A stretch of DNA of 64,000 bases, from contig JAODMF010000014.1 of the NCBI GenBank assembly GCA_025464095.1, positions 49,942 to 113,941 on the forward strand. The letters run 5' to 3'. Below, piece by piece: positions 25,132 through 33,625 of this stretch (position 1 is the stretch's first letter; every line of letters starts with the position of its first letter). Source of the DNA: Glaciihabitans sp. GTDB lineage: Bacteria; Actinomycetota; Actinomycetes; Actinomycetales; Microbacteriaceae. The position numbers were made by a program, and so were the translations under genes. The notes below the pieces were generated by a model that made no database searches, was not told the origin of the DNA, and worked only from the letters and a program-made list of their open reading frames with translations.

Positions 25132-26030
25132 CCCAGGTCGTAGTCGGCCTCGATGTGGGCGGAACCAAGACGGACGTGATCGTCGAGACTCTCGACGGCC
25201 AGCGGCTGCTCGTTGCCGACGTGCCATCGACGGGGTGGGATGCCGAGCCGGTTGAGTCCGGCGCGGCCTGGATCTCAGACTTGCTCGGGCGCGTGGTGGC
25301 GCCCGAGCATGAAATCGTCTCGGTCGGCATTGGGGCTCAGGGGCTGGATACGGCGGAGATCGCGTCGCAGTTTCGCGCCGCGCTCGCAGCCACCGGCATC
25401 GTGGCCACCGCGGTCAACGATGCAGCGCTGCTCATTCCGGCTGCCGGCTTCGCCGAGGGAATCGGACTCATCTCCGGCACCGGGGCGATCGGCGTGAGCT
25501 ATGACCAGTACCAGCGCCTCCTGGTCACGGGCGGCTGGGGGTGGGTGATCGGGGACGAAGCGGGCGCCGCCGGGATCGTCCGCCGTGCTACCCAGGTCGC
25601 GCTGCTCGCCCACGATGACGGCGCTGCCGACGACGGCCTGCTCTCCAACCTCGTTGCGGGCTTCGACGTCGCCGACGCCGAGCGCCTCGCCCGAGTCGTC
25701 AACGACGACCCGACGATGGCCAACTGGGGCCCGCGGGCGAGCGCAGTGTTCGCCGCCGCCGATACCGGTTCCTCGCTCGCCATCTCGGTCATTGCCGAGG
25801 CGGCTGATCACCTGGTGCGACTGGTGACCCAGCTGGTTCGACGCGGAGCCGCGGGCACGCACGTGGTGGCGGCCGGCGGAGTGATCGTGAACCAGCCACG
25901 CCTGCAGGATGCCCTGCGCTCGCGACTAGCGGTGCGGCATCCGCAGCTCTCCCTGACGCTGCTCGACCGCCCACCGGTCGAGGGCGCCCTCGCTCTCGCC
26001 CGCGCACTATTGGCGTCGCCACTCGCCTGA
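25128..26030 (+). CDS. BadF/BadG-family ATPase, N-acetylglucosamine-kinase-like
   Basis: 300 residues with the ASKHA sugar-kinase fold: phosphate 1 loop GLDVGGTKTDVIVE at the N terminus, phosphate 2 region GLISGTGAIGVSYD near residue 120, then GGWGWVIGDEAGAAGIVRRA, a signature of the N-acetylglucosamine kinase branch. It would phosphorylate a sugar or amino sugar at C6, giving the substrate for the SIS protein whose stop overlaps its start (ATGA). Benzoyl-CoA-reductase-type activators in the same superfamily bind a 4Fe-4S cluster through cysteines; none is seen here, favouring a kinase. Confidence 0.85.
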   Translation: MTQVVVGLDVGGTKTDVIVETLDGQRLLVADVPSTGWDAEPVESGAAWISDLLGRVVAPEHEIVSVGIGAQGLDTAEIASQFRAALAATGIVATAVNDAALLIPAAGFAEGIGLISGTGAIGVSYDQYQRLLVTGGWGWVIGDEAGAAGIVRRATQVALLAHDDGAADDGLLSNLVAGFDVADAERLARVVNDDPTMANWGPRASAVFAAADTGSSLAISVIAEAADHLVRLVTQLVRRGAAGTHVVAAGGVIVNQPRLQDALRSRLAVRHPQLSLTLLDRPPVEGALALARALLASPLA

Positions 26031-26070
26031 CCCGTCCCCCACGACAACCAAAACGAAGGAGTTTTCTCTC

Positions 26071-27447
26071 ATGGCCATCGCAACTGTCAATCCAACGACC
26101 GGTGAGGTCGAGAAGTCCTTCAATTCGCACACGGCGGAGGAGGTCGAGCAGATCCTGCAGGCGGCGTTCGAAGCGAACGCTGCGATGCGTGCGACGACAT
26201 TCGCCCAGCGATCCGAGTGGATGCACCGCGCCGCCGACCTGATGGATGCGGAACTCGAGACGGTCGCCGCGCTCGCGTCGACGGAGATGGGCAAGACGCT
26301 CGGCACCGCGAAGTACGAGGTCACCAAGTCCGCGAACGGCATGCGCCACTTCGCCGACCACGCCGAGGAATACCTGGCGAGCGAGACCCCGGTCGCAGCG
26401 AGCACGGTCGGGGCGTCCGCGGCGAGCGTGCTCTTCCAGCCGATCGGAACGGTCCTCGCGGTCATGCCGTGGAACTACCCGTTCTGGCAGGTCATCCGAT
26501 TCGCCGCGCCGGCGCTCATGGCGGGCAACACGGGTCTGCTCAAGCACGCCTCGAGCGTGCCGCAAGTCGCGCTCTACCTCGGTGCGCTGTTCGAGCGCGC
26601 CGGGTTCCCGAGCGGCGCATTCCAGACCCTGCTGATTGAGGGCGCCGCGGCATCCCGGCTTCTGGATGACCGCCGCATCCGCGCGGTCACGCTCACCGGA
26701 TCGGTCGGCGCCGGTTCAGCGGTCGCGGAGGCGGCTGGCCGAAACATCAAGAAGTCGGTTCTGGAACTCGGCGGAACCGACGCCTTCGTCGTGCTGCCGA
26801 GCGCGGACATCGCGAAATCCGTCGACATGGCCGTTGCGTCGCGCACCCAGAACAGCGGACAGAGCTGCATTTGCGCGAAGCGCTTCTTCATCCACGCCGA
26901 CATCTACGACCAGTGGCTGGCCGCGTTTGTCGAGAAGATGGCGGCGACGCGGCCGGGCAGCCCGTTCGACGCCGCCTCGTCGTTCGGACCGATGGCGACG
27001 AAGCAGGTTCGGGCCGAAGCGCACGAACTCGTCGAGGACGCCAAGGCGAAGGGTGTCACCGTACTGACCGGCGGCGAGATTCCGGATGGTGCCGGCTGGT
27101 TCTACCCGGCGACCGTTCTCACCGACGTGACGCCGGACATGAAGATCTACCGTGACGAGTGCTTCGGACCGGTCGCCTGTGTGTACCCGGTTGCCGACAT
27201 CGACGAGGCGATCGCGCGCTCGAACGATTCCGACTTCGGCCTCGCGGCGAGCGTCTGGACGACCGACCAGGCCGAGATCGACAAGCTGCAGGCCGAGTTG
27301 GAGTTCGGCGCCGTCTTCGCCAATGGCAACACCGCGTCGTTCTTCGGCCTGCCGTTCGGCGGAGTGAAGGATTCTGGGTTCGGTCGCGAGCTTGGCTCCT
27401 TCGGTATCCGGGAATTCGTGAATGTGAAAACGGTGTGGCAGGCATAG
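26071..27447 (+). CDS. NAD(P)-dependent aldehyde dehydrogenase, succinate-semialdehyde type
   Basis: 458 residues. The catalytic Cys is in NSGQSCICAKRFF (about residue 267) and the general-base Glu in VLELGGTDAFVVL (about residue 233); SVGAGSAVAEAAG is the coenzyme-binding turn. Start ATG 26071 follows GAAGGAG. Length and motifs fit the GabD/YneI-type semialdehyde dehydrogenases. Forty bp after the kinase and on the same strand, it could oxidise the aldehyde produced by the amine oxidase, giving a two-step amine to acid conversion. Confidence 0.88.
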   Translation: MAIATVNPTTGEVEKSFNSHTAEEVEQILQAAFEANAAMRATTFAQRSEWMHRAADLMDAELETVAALASTEMGKTLGTAKYEVTKSANGMRHFADHAEEYLASETPVAASTVGASAASVLFQPIGTVLAVMPWNYPFWQVIRFAAPALMAGNTGLLKHASSVPQVALYLGALFERAGFPSGAFQTLLIEGAAASRLLDDRRIRAVTLTGSVGAGSAVAEAAGRNIKKSVLELGGTDAFVVLPSADIAKSVDMAVASRTQNSGQSCICAKRFFIHADIYDQWLAAFVEKMAATRPGSPFDAASSFGPMATKQVRAEAHELVEDAKAKGVTVLTGGEIPDGAGWFYPATVLTDVTPDMKIYRDECFGPVACVYPVADIDEAIARSNDSDFGLAASVWTTDQAEIDKLQAELEFGAVFANGNTASFFGLPFGGVKDSGFGRELGSFGIREFVNVKTVWQA

Positions 27448-27896
27448 CCGCGCTGGGACGCGCCCAGGGAACCCCGACAACCGCGGTTCGTCTCTGGCCC
27501 CATGTGGCAATGGGGGCAGTCATGACCGCGGCGATGGTCGGCGCCCACAGCGCCGGGTTGCTCACCGCCAGCGCGTTCGTCGCAATCGCCGCATCCCTCT
27601 TTTTCGCGCGGTCGGCCAGACGCAATCCGAGCGCACGCGAGTACATCGTGGACCTGTGGGCGATGGCGCTCGTGGCTCTCACGCTCGTGCCCGGGCAGGC
27701 CCATGAGTTTGCCGCGGGCTTTCACGACCACTTCGCGCTGCCGGGTGGTCTTGCGGCATTCGTTGTGGTCTACCTGGGCTGGGTCGCCGCGCGCTTCTTT
27801 CTGCTGCGGTCCTCGCCGCTCTCCCCTACCAGTTCGCTCCTGACGGGCGGAATCACCGCCGCCAGTCTCGCCGCTATGGCCGTTTTCTGTGGCTGA
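27435..27896 (+). CDS. Small membrane protein of unknown function
   Basis: About 153 residues if translation starts at GTG 27435, overlapping the dehydrogenase by 13 bp; GTG 27504 or ATG 27510 are alternatives. Four hydrophobic segments are visible (AMGAVMTAAMVGAH, ASAFVAIAASLFF, LWAMALVALTLVPG, LAAFVVVYLGWVAARFF) and a short His-containing loop HEFAAGFHDH lies between helices. No family is recognised. The overlap suggests coexpression with the dehydrogenase. Confidence 0.55.
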   Translation: MAGIAALGRAQGTPTTAVRLWPHVAMGAVMTAAMVGAHSAGLLTASAFVAIAASLFFARSARRNPSAREYIVDLWAMALVALTLVPGQAHEFAAGFHDHFALPGGLAAFVVVYLGWVAARFFLLRSSPLSPTSSLLTGGITAASLAAMAVFCG

Positions 27897-27940
27897 ACCC
27901 GTTCCACAACCGCATTGATCAACGAAAGAGAGTGAAGTAC

Positions 27941-29314
27941 ATGTCCAGTTCAGTACCTTCTGCCCCGTCGCAGAAAATTCGCCTCAAACGCAGCCTCGGA
28001 ACCCCCGCGCTGCTCGTGTTCGGGCTCGCGTATATGCTGCCGCTCGCCGTATTCACGAGCTTCGGATACGCGACCGCCGCGGCAAACGGGCACCTTGCCG
28101 GTGCCTACGTGGTCACAACTATCGCGATGCTCTTCACCGCCTACAGCTACGCCAACATGGTTCGCGCGTATCCGGCCGCCGGTTCCGCGTACACCTACAC
28201 GCAGAAGGCCTTCGGCGGGCACCTCGGGTTCATGACCGGCTGGGCACTCCTGCTGGATTACCTGCTGCTGCCCATCCTGAGCTACGTCCTCATCGGCCAG
28301 TACATGTCGGCAGTGTTGCCGGCGATCCCGTTCTGGGTCTGGGTCGTCGTCTCGGTGCTGCTGGTGACGATTTTGAACTTCGTCGGCATCAACCTCGTGA
28401 CGAACGTCAACCTCGCCCTCGTCGGGGCGCAGATCGTGTTCGTGGTGATCTTCGTTATATCGAGCATCGGATACATCTCGGGGAACCCCCACACGGTCGG
28501 CATCCTCGACCCGTTCTTCGGCAAGGGCGCGGATGTCTCGCACCTCGCCGCGGGGGCCGCCATCCTGGCCCTGGCGTTCCTCGGCTTCGATGCCGTCTCG
28601 ACGATGTCGGAGGAGGCACGTGAGCCGCGCAAGTCGATCCCGCGCGCGATCCTGCTGACCACGCTCGCCGGCGGAGTCATCTTCATCGTCTGCGCGTGGG
28701 TTGCCGGGCTGGTCTTCCCCGACTTCACCCACCTGAGCGAATCTGCACCGACGCTCGACCTCATGCACCGCGCCGGCGGAGTCGTGCTCGGTGGCTTGTT
28801 CACCGCGGCGTTCGTTGCGGGAAGCTTCGCGGCCGCCATGACCTCGCAGGTCAGCGTGTCTCGCATCCTGTACTCGATGGGTCGGGACGGGATGCTGCCA
28901 AGCCGGGTGTTCGGCCAGTTGCACGCACGCTTCAAGACGCCGTACCTCGCGATCGTGGTCGTCGGGGTTCTGGGCCTGGTTGCGCTCTTCATCCCGCTCG
29001 ACTGGGTATTCCAGATGATCAACTTCGGCGCGCTCATTGCGTTCTCGTTCGTCAACCTGAGCGTGATCAAGACGTACCTTGTCGACCAGAAGGCGCGTGG
29101 CGCGGGTGCGATCATCAAGTACCTCGTAGCTCCCGCTGTCGGGTTCGCGCTGACCATCTGGCTGTGGACGAGCCTGCCGGCGCTGGCGTTCATCATCGGT
29201 GGCAGCTGGCTCGTCATCGGCTTCGTCTATCTGCTGGTGTTGACTCGCGGGCTCAGGAAGAAGCCTCCGGTCATGGACTTCAGCGAAGAGGCGCCGATTC
29301 TCGAAGCCGTCTAG
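27941..29314 (+). CDS. APC-family amino acid/amine permease
   Basis: 457 residues with about 12 membrane helices. The N terminus LKRSLGTPALLVFGLAYMLP and the segment AILALAFLGFDAVSTMSEEA are typical of amino acid-polyamine-organocation transporters. ATG 27941 is preferred over GTG 27932 because AAAGAGAG then has proper spacing. Actinobacterial relatives import putrescine, GABA, ethanolamine or amino acids. Last gene of the amine oxidase locus; it is a good candidate importer of the amine. Confidence 0.85.
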   Translation: MSSSVPSAPSQKIRLKRSLGTPALLVFGLAYMLPLAVFTSFGYATAAANGHLAGAYVVTTIAMLFTAYSYANMVRAYPAAGSAYTYTQKAFGGHLGFMTGWALLLDYLLLPILSYVLIGQYMSAVLPAIPFWVWVVVSVLLVTILNFVGINLVTNVNLALVGAQIVFVVIFVISSIGYISGNPHTVGILDPFFGKGADVSHLAAGAAILALAFLGFDAVSTMSEEAREPRKSIPRAILLTTLAGGVIFIVCAWVAGLVFPDFTHLSESAPTLDLMHRAGGVVLGGLFTAAFVAGSFAAAMTSQVSVSRILYSMGRDGMLPSRVFGQLHARFKTPYLAIVVVGVLGLVALFIPLDWVFQMINFGALIAFSFVNLSVIKTYLVDQKARGAGAIIKYLVAPAVGFALTIWLWTSLPALAFIIGGSWLVIGFVYLLVLTRGLRKKPPVMDFSEEAPILEAV

Positions 29315-29328
29315 CGCTCGCGGCGGGT

Positions 29329-29381
29329 CCGGCCGAGTTCGTCCACTTCGACCATTTCTTTCGAAGGATGATCTCGGCCGG
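29329..29381. terminator. Inverted repeat after the permease gene, possible terminator
   Basis: CCGGCCGAG (29329-29337) and CTCGGCCGG (29373-29381) could pair as a 9-bp stem, but the loop is 35 bases and no T-run follows. The rest of the 143-bp gap holds no recognisable element. Confidence 0.3.
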
Positions 29382-29457
29382 CTCGCCCGCGCGAAGGTCC
29401 GCCTTGGGCGAGTCGCCTGGAAACTCCTTCGCTGGCTCGCTGTGAGACGCTGGTCGC

Positions 29458-30237
29458 ATGAACAATTCGCCATCCACCCTCGCTGGATCGGTGGCCCTGG
29501 TCACGGGCGGAGGCACTGGAATCGGTCGCGCCGTCTGCGAGGCACTTGCCGCTGCTGATGCCCGCGCGATCGTGGTGAACTACTCGCGCTCCGTCGACGA
29601 TGCAGAAGCGACCGTGGCAGCGATCCAGAACGCCGGATGCCAGGCCGTCGCGATCAAAGCGGACGTGGCGAACCGTGACGAGGTCGAGGCAATGATCGCC
29701 GACACCCTGACTCGATTCGGCACACTCGACGTCCTCGTCAACAACGCCGGCGTTACGCGGCTGATCCCGCACACCGATCTAGATGCGGTGACCGACGAGG
29801 ACTGGGATGCGATGCTCGGCGTGAACGTGCGCGGTGCCTTCAACTGCGTGAGGGCAGCTGCCCCCGCGTTGAAGGCGTCGCGGGGCGCCGTCGTGAACGT
29901 GGCGTCGACGGCAGGCCACCGTGCGTCCGGCACGTCCATCCCGTACTCGGTCAGCAAGGCGGGGATGCTTCAACTCACGCGGCTGCTCGCGGGTGCGCTT
30001 GCGCCGGAAGTACGTGTGAACTCAGTCTCCCCTGGCGCGGTCGACTCTCGCTGGCTCGACGAGTTGCTGGGCGCAGCGGCGGCCGCCGAGAACGCCGAGC
30101 GCGAGGCGAGCGCGACCCCACTCGGGCGGATCGCGCGGCCCAGCGACGTCGCCCAGGCGGTCCTCGGACTCCTCACATCGGAGTTCGTCACCGGCCAGGA
30201 CCTCATCGTCGATGGCGGGAAGCACCTGCTGTACTAA
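29458..30237 (+). CDS. Short-chain dehydrogenase/reductase (FabG-like)
   Basis: 259 residues with all classical SDR elements: cofactor loop GGGTGIGRA, NNAGV, catalytic Ser in VNVASTAGH and Tyr/Lys in YSVSKAG. LDVLVNNAG and SPGAVDS are also conserved. It would use NAD(P)(H) to interconvert an alcohol and a ketone. It is convergent with the small DUF6510 gene 4 bp away and not obviously part of either neighbouring system. Confidence 0.88.
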   Translation: MNNSPSTLAGSVALVTGGGTGIGRAVCEALAAADARAIVVNYSRSVDDAEATVAAIQNAGCQAVAIKADVANRDEVEAMIADTLTRFGTLDVLVNNAGVTRLIPHTDLDAVTDEDWDAMLGVNVRGAFNCVRAAAPALKASRGAVVNVASTAGHRASGTSIPYSVSKAGMLQLTRLLAGALAPEVRVNSVSPGAVDSRWLDELLGAAAAAENAEREASATPLGRIARPSDVAQAVLGLLTSEFVTGQDLIVDGGKHLLY

Positions 30238-30241
30238 CCAG

Positions 30242-30514
30242 TTAGTCCGCTACGGCTTCGCTTTGCACGCGCAGGCTCGCGATACCGCGCAATTCGATGA
30301 CGGTGCCGGTCGCGGTCTCGACGACCGTCATGAGCACCTCCGCACAGGTCGAGCAGCGCGCAACGAGCCCCATCGGGTCTTCCCACACCTGCGCCACGGC
30401 GAACACCTTCACGTCTCCGCAGTGCATGCACTCAACGAGAGCGGTGGTCGAATCGAATTGGAACACCTCCGACAGCGGGCCGGCGAGCACGTTGCCGTCG
30501 AGGTTTGCAGGCAT
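30242..30514 (-). CDS. DUF6510 protein, zinc-ribbon-like
   Basis: 90 residues with two CxxC pairs (ECMHCGD and ARCSTCAE) spaced for a zinc ribbon. The DUF6510 assignment is from memory of the family. It starts exactly where the ferredoxin-reductase-like gene ends, and that gene is coupled to a sulfite-oxidase-like enzyme, so the three form one operon. It may help assemble or carry electrons for that molybdoenzyme. Confidence 0.75.
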   Translation of the reverse strand: MPANLDGNVLAGPLSEVFQFDSTTALVECMHCGDVKVFAVAQVWEDPMGLVARCSTCAEVLMTVVETATGTVIELRGIASLRVQSEAVAD

Positions 30515-31236
30515 CAGGCACCCCCGAAACGTTCGGTCTTCACGCGCGCCGGATCGTGGCCGGTGTCGACCAGGATGTTCGAAACCGCTTCAACGAAACC
30601 GGTCGGGCCGCAGATGAACGTCATCAGGTTCGGCGATGGCGCGAACGTCACCCGCTCGACCAGCTCCCGGTTGACGCGCCCCGGTGGGGTGGGCCACCCG
30701 GCCGGAACCGTTCGGGTGTACGCCCAGGTCAGCTCGAAGGTGTCATTCGCGAGGGCGGCCAGCTCGTCGGCGAAGAATGCGTCCTCCGGCGCACGCACCG
30801 AATACAGCAGCCGGAACTTCGCCGCGCTGCCGCCGGCGGCGTGCGACCGGACCATCGCCACGAGGGGCACGACGCCAGACCCGCCGCCGATGAGTTGGAC
30901 GTTCTCGACCTGTTCGGGTCGCCAGACGAACCAGCCACCCAGGGGGCCGCGGAACTCGAGCTGGTCTCCGGGGCGGAGGTCGTCCACCAGGTACGGCGAA
31001 ACCTCGCCCTCGGGCAGCCGGTCGACGGCGAGTTGGATGCTCTCACCCGGGCCGGAGGAGGCGAGACTGTAGGAGCGCACCGCCCGGTAGCCGTCCGGGG
31101 CGGTGAGGCGCACATCCACGTGTTGGCCGGCGACGTTTCCGGGCCAGCCCGGCACCGCGAGGTCGATGCTGCGACCCGTTGGTGTTTGCGTCCGCGTTGC
31201 TGTCACGGTGCCGACCTTCCAGCCGCTGGTTACCAA
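30514..31236 (-). CDS. FAD/NAD(P)-binding oxidoreductase (ferredoxin reductase-like)
   Basis: About 240 residues. RSYSLASSGPGES is the FAD-binding RxYS motif, QLIGGGSGVVPLVAM the NAD(P)-pyrophosphate loop and FICGPTGFVEAVSNIL the C-terminal NAD motif of the FNR superfamily; no 2Fe-2S domain is fused. The frame is open to 31335; TTG 31236 is chosen because AAGGAAGAG lies upstream and it overlaps the preceding molybdoenzyme stop, but the start is not certain. It probably delivers or receives electrons for the adjacent molybdoenzyme. Confidence 0.82.
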   Translation of the reverse strand: MVTSGWKVGTVTATRTQTPTGRSIDLAVPGWPGNVAGQHVDVRLTAPDGYRAVRSYSLASSGPGESIQLAVDRLPEGEVSPYLVDDLRPGDQLEFRGPLGGWFVWRPEQVENVQLIGGGSGVVPLVAMVRSHAAGGSAAKFRLLYSVRAPEDAFFADELAALANDTFELTWAYTRTVPAGWPTPPGRVNRELVERVTFAPSPNLMTFICGPTGFVEAVSNILVDTGHDPARVKTERFGGA

Positions 31237-31823
31237 TACCGCTCTTCCTTGAACGGGTCGCCGTACATGTGGTAGCCGTTCTGCTCCCAGAACCCGGGCT
31301 GGTCCTCGGCCATCATCGTGAGGCCGCGAATCCACTTCGCGCTCTTCCAGAAGTAGAGGTGGGGCAGGAGCAGGCGCGCTGGGCCGCCGTGCTCGGGGTC
31401 GAGCGGCTCGCCCTCAAATTCGAACGCGATCCACGCCTGTCCGTCGAGCAGGTCGGCGAGGGGAACGTTGGTCGTGTACCCGCCATAGGAGTGCTCCATG
31501 ACGTACTCGTAGCTCGTGTCGACATCCGCGAACAGGGTGTCGAGGGACACGCCGCGCCACCCGGTTGCGAGCTTCGACCAGCGGGTGACGCAGTGGATGT
31601 CGGTGTGGATGTCTTCGATCGGCAGGGCCATGAGCTGTTCCCAGTTCCACCGATGCACCGTGCCGGACTCGGTGGTGATCGTGAACTCCCAGACGTCCGT
31701 GTCGATGCGGGGCGTCGGCCCGGCCGAGAGCACGGGAAAGTCTTCGGTCAGGTACTGGCCGGGTGGAAGAGCCGGGTTATTGTCGCGCCCTCGTCCGGAG
31801 AATCCGCGCGTGAAGATGCTCAT
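31230..31823 (-). CDS. Sulfite-oxidase-like molybdopterin oxidoreductase
   Basis: 197 residues covering a single SUOX/MsrP-like molybdopterin domain. Cys78 in DIHCVTRWSKLATGWRGVSL is the expected molybdenum ligand; HSYGGYTTNVPLADLL and HGGPARLLLPHLYFWKSAKW are further cofactor-binding segments. There is no signal peptide and no Tat motif, so it is cytoplasmic. ATG 31823 has GGAAGG upstream. The gene lies directly beside the molybdenum-cofactor genes and in operon with a flavin reductase, so it is the probable client of this island. The substrate is unknown. Confidence 0.85.
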   Translation of the reverse strand: MSIFTRGFSGRGRDNNPALPPGQYLTEDFPVLSAGPTPRIDTDVWEFTITTESGTVHRWNWEQLMALPIEDIHTDIHCVTRWSKLATGWRGVSLDTLFADVDTSYEYVMEHSYGGYTTNVPLADLLDGQAWIAFEFEGEPLDPEHGGPARLLLPHLYFWKSAKWIRGLTMMAEDQPGFWEQNGYHMYGDPFKEERYW

Positions 31824-31883
31824 CTGGTCGCCTTCCGTTGGATCAACCCTAGCCATCCCCCAGCAGCCGTGTCATCGACCACC

Positions 31884-31895
31884 TAGGGTTATTTC
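31884..31895 (+). promoter_or_regulatory. Leaderless promoter -10 of moaA
   Basis: TAGGGT (31884-31889) is followed by six bases and the ATG at 31896, with no ribosome binding site, so transcription probably starts at the start codon itself. Confidence 0.5.
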
Positions 31896-32963
31896 ATGAC
31901 AGCGATCGCGCTCGGTGTGCCGGCAATCCGCCGCGATCCGGCGCGGATGCCGACGACTTTCGAGCGTCCGGATGTCGCCGGCCTCGTCGATCGTTTCGGC
32001 CGCGTCGCGCGGGACCTCCGGGTCTCCGTCACGGAGAAGTGTTCGCTGCGGTGCACGTATTGCATGCCGGAGGCGGGGCTCCCGCCCATCGCGCGCAGCA
32101 ATCTCCTCACGCCGCCCGAGATCGCGCGCCTCGTGGCCATCGCGGTTCGGGACCTCGGAGTTCGCGACCTTCGTTTCACGGGGGGCGAGCCGCTGATGCG
32201 CGCCGACCTGGCGGAGATCATTGCGCTGAGTTCGGCGGTGGCGCAGGGTGCATCCATTTCGATGACGACCAATGGAATCGGGCTGGATCATCGCATCCGG
32301 CAACTCGTGGATGCCGGGCTCACCCGCATCAATATCTCGCTCGACACGGTTGACCGTGATCACTTCTCGCGCCTCACCCGTCGTGACCGGCTTCCGTCGG
32401 TGTTCGCGGGGATCCGGGCCGCGCAGGATGCCGGGCTCGCTCCGCTCAAGATCAACGCCGTGCTGATGCGCGACACGCTCGCGGGCGCGGCGGACCTGCT
32501 GGAGTGGGCCCTGGCCAATGGATGTCGCCTGCGGTTTATCGAGCAGATGCCGCTCGATGCCGACGAGGCCTGGGCTCGCGACAACATGGTTGATGCCGCC
32601 GAACTGCTCACGGTGCTCGGTGACCGCTTCGCGCTCACCCAACCGCACCGCGAGGACCCATCCGCACCGGCCGAGGAGTGGCTCGTCGATGGCGGTCCCG
32701 CGACCGTGGGCATCATCGCCTCGGTCACGCGCTCGTTCTGCGAGAGCTGCGATCGCACGCGGGTAACCGCGGAGGGCACGGTTCGCTCCTGCCTCTTCGG
32801 CGACGACGAGACCGACCTGCGCGCACTGCTCCGGGATGGCGCGGACGACGCGACCATTGCCGAGTGGTGGCGCGCGGCGATGTGGGGCAAGCAGGCGGGC
32901 CACGGGATCAACGCGGCCGACTTCATCCGTCCGCTTCGATCGATGGGTGCCATCGGTGGCTGA
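31896..32963 (+). CDS. moaA: GTP 3',8-cyclase MoaA
   Basis: 355 residues; radical SAM enzyme for the first step of molybdenum cofactor synthesis (GTP to 3',8-cyclo-GTP). The N-terminal 4Fe-4S cluster motif is C49-x3-C53-x2-C56 in [15 protein letters not shown]; the second cluster cysteines are in [15 protein letters not shown] and RSCLF. The usual C-terminal double glycine is present (MGAIGG). Start ATG 31896 lacks a ribosome binding site and follows a -10 box at leaderless distance. moaD overlaps its 3-prime end. Confidence 0.95.
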   Translation: MTAIALGVPAIRRDPARMPTTFERPDVAGLVDRFGRVARDLRVSVTEKCSLRCTYCMPEAGLPPIARSNLLTPPEIARLVAIAVRDLGVRDLRFTGGEPLMRADLAEIIALSSAVAQGASISMTTNGIGLDHRIRQLVDAGLTRINISLDTVDRDHFSRLTRRDRLPSVFAGIRAAQDAGLAPLKINAVLMRDTLAGAADLLEWALANGCRLRFIEQMPLDADEAWARDNMVDAAELLTVLGDRFALTQPHREDPSAPAEEWLVDGGPATVGIIASVTRSFCESCDRTRVTAEGTVRSCLFGDDETDLRALLRDGADDATIAEWWRAAMWGKQAGHGINAADFIRPLRSMGAIGG

Positions 32964-33195
32964 CGTGCTGGTGCGCTATTTTGCGGCTGCCGCGGAGGCG
33001 GCTGGCGTGGAGGAGGAGACGCTCTCGGCCGACACGGTTGGTGCGCTGCGAACCCAGCTGGTCGAGCGCTACGGCGACACCATGTCACGTGTGTTGCGAG
33101 CCGGATCGTTCCTGGTCGACGGCGTCGTCAGTCGCGATGACGCGCGCGCGCTGGGAGCCCGCGTCGACGTGCTGCCGCCGTTCGCCGGTGGGTAG
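32956..33195 (+). CDS. moaD: Molybdopterin synthase small subunit MoaD
   Basis: 79 residues, ubiquitin-like fold, ending in PPFAGG: the C-terminal GlyGly is adenylated by MoeB and turned into the thiocarboxylate that supplies sulfur to the dithiolene. GTG 32956 overlaps moaA by 8 bp. The gene ends 4 bp from the convergent moaE, its large-subunit partner. Both halves of molybdopterin synthase are therefore on opposite strands. Confidence 0.92.
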   Translation: MADVLVRYFAAAAEAAGVEEETLSADTVGALRTQLVERYGDTMSRVLRAGSFLVDGVVSRDDARALGARVDVLPPFAGG

Positions 33196-33199
33196 GAAC

Positions 33200-33625
33200 C
33201 TACAACCCCACCCACTCGCTCGCACCGTCTGCAAGGTGCTGGCGCTTCCAAATCGGTACCGACTGCTTGATGAGGTCGACGAGCTGTCCGCAGGCGGCGA
33301 AGGCCTCCCCGCGATGCGCGGCCGCGACCGAGGCGACCAGCGCGACATCGCCGATGACGAGTGATCCGACGCGATGTGCAGCCGCCACCCGCAGCCCGGA
33401 GCCCGCGGCCACGATGGCGCAGCAGTCCTCCAGAAAGCGCTGCGCATCCGGATGCGCCTGGTAATCCAGCGCCGACACCGCGAGCCCGTGGTCGTGGTCG
33501 CGAACGATCCCGCGAAACGTCACGAGCGCGCCCTTGTCGGGCGCGAGCACGAATCGCTCGATCGCGGCGGTGTCGAGTGGCTGGTCGGAAATCAGCGCCA
33601 GTACGTCCGGGCGCTGGTCACTCAT
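33200..33625 (-). CDS. moaE: Molybdopterin synthase catalytic subunit MoaE
   Basis: 141 residues. GALVTFRGIVRDHDHG and the C-terminal VPIWKRQHLADGASEWVG are conserved MoaE segments; the Lys of IWKRQ corresponds to the active-site lysine of the family. It joins MoaD thiocarboxylates to cyclic pyranopterin monophosphate to make molybdopterin. ATG 33625 overlaps the moaCB stop by 8 bp; it is the last gene of the long minus-strand molybdenum operon. Confidence 0.93.
   Translation of the reverse strand: MSDQRPDVLALISDQPLDTAAIERFVLAPDKGALVTFRGIVRDHDHGLAVSALDYQAHPDAQRFLEDCCAIVAAGSGLRVAAAHRVGSLVIGDVALVASVAAAHRGEAFAACGQLVDLIKQSVPIWKRQHLADGASEWVGL

Noticed and set aside
27950..29473. 507-codon antisense frame over the APC permease
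   Set aside because: Hydrophilic mirror of a 12-helix permease, a common artefact in GC-rich DNA.
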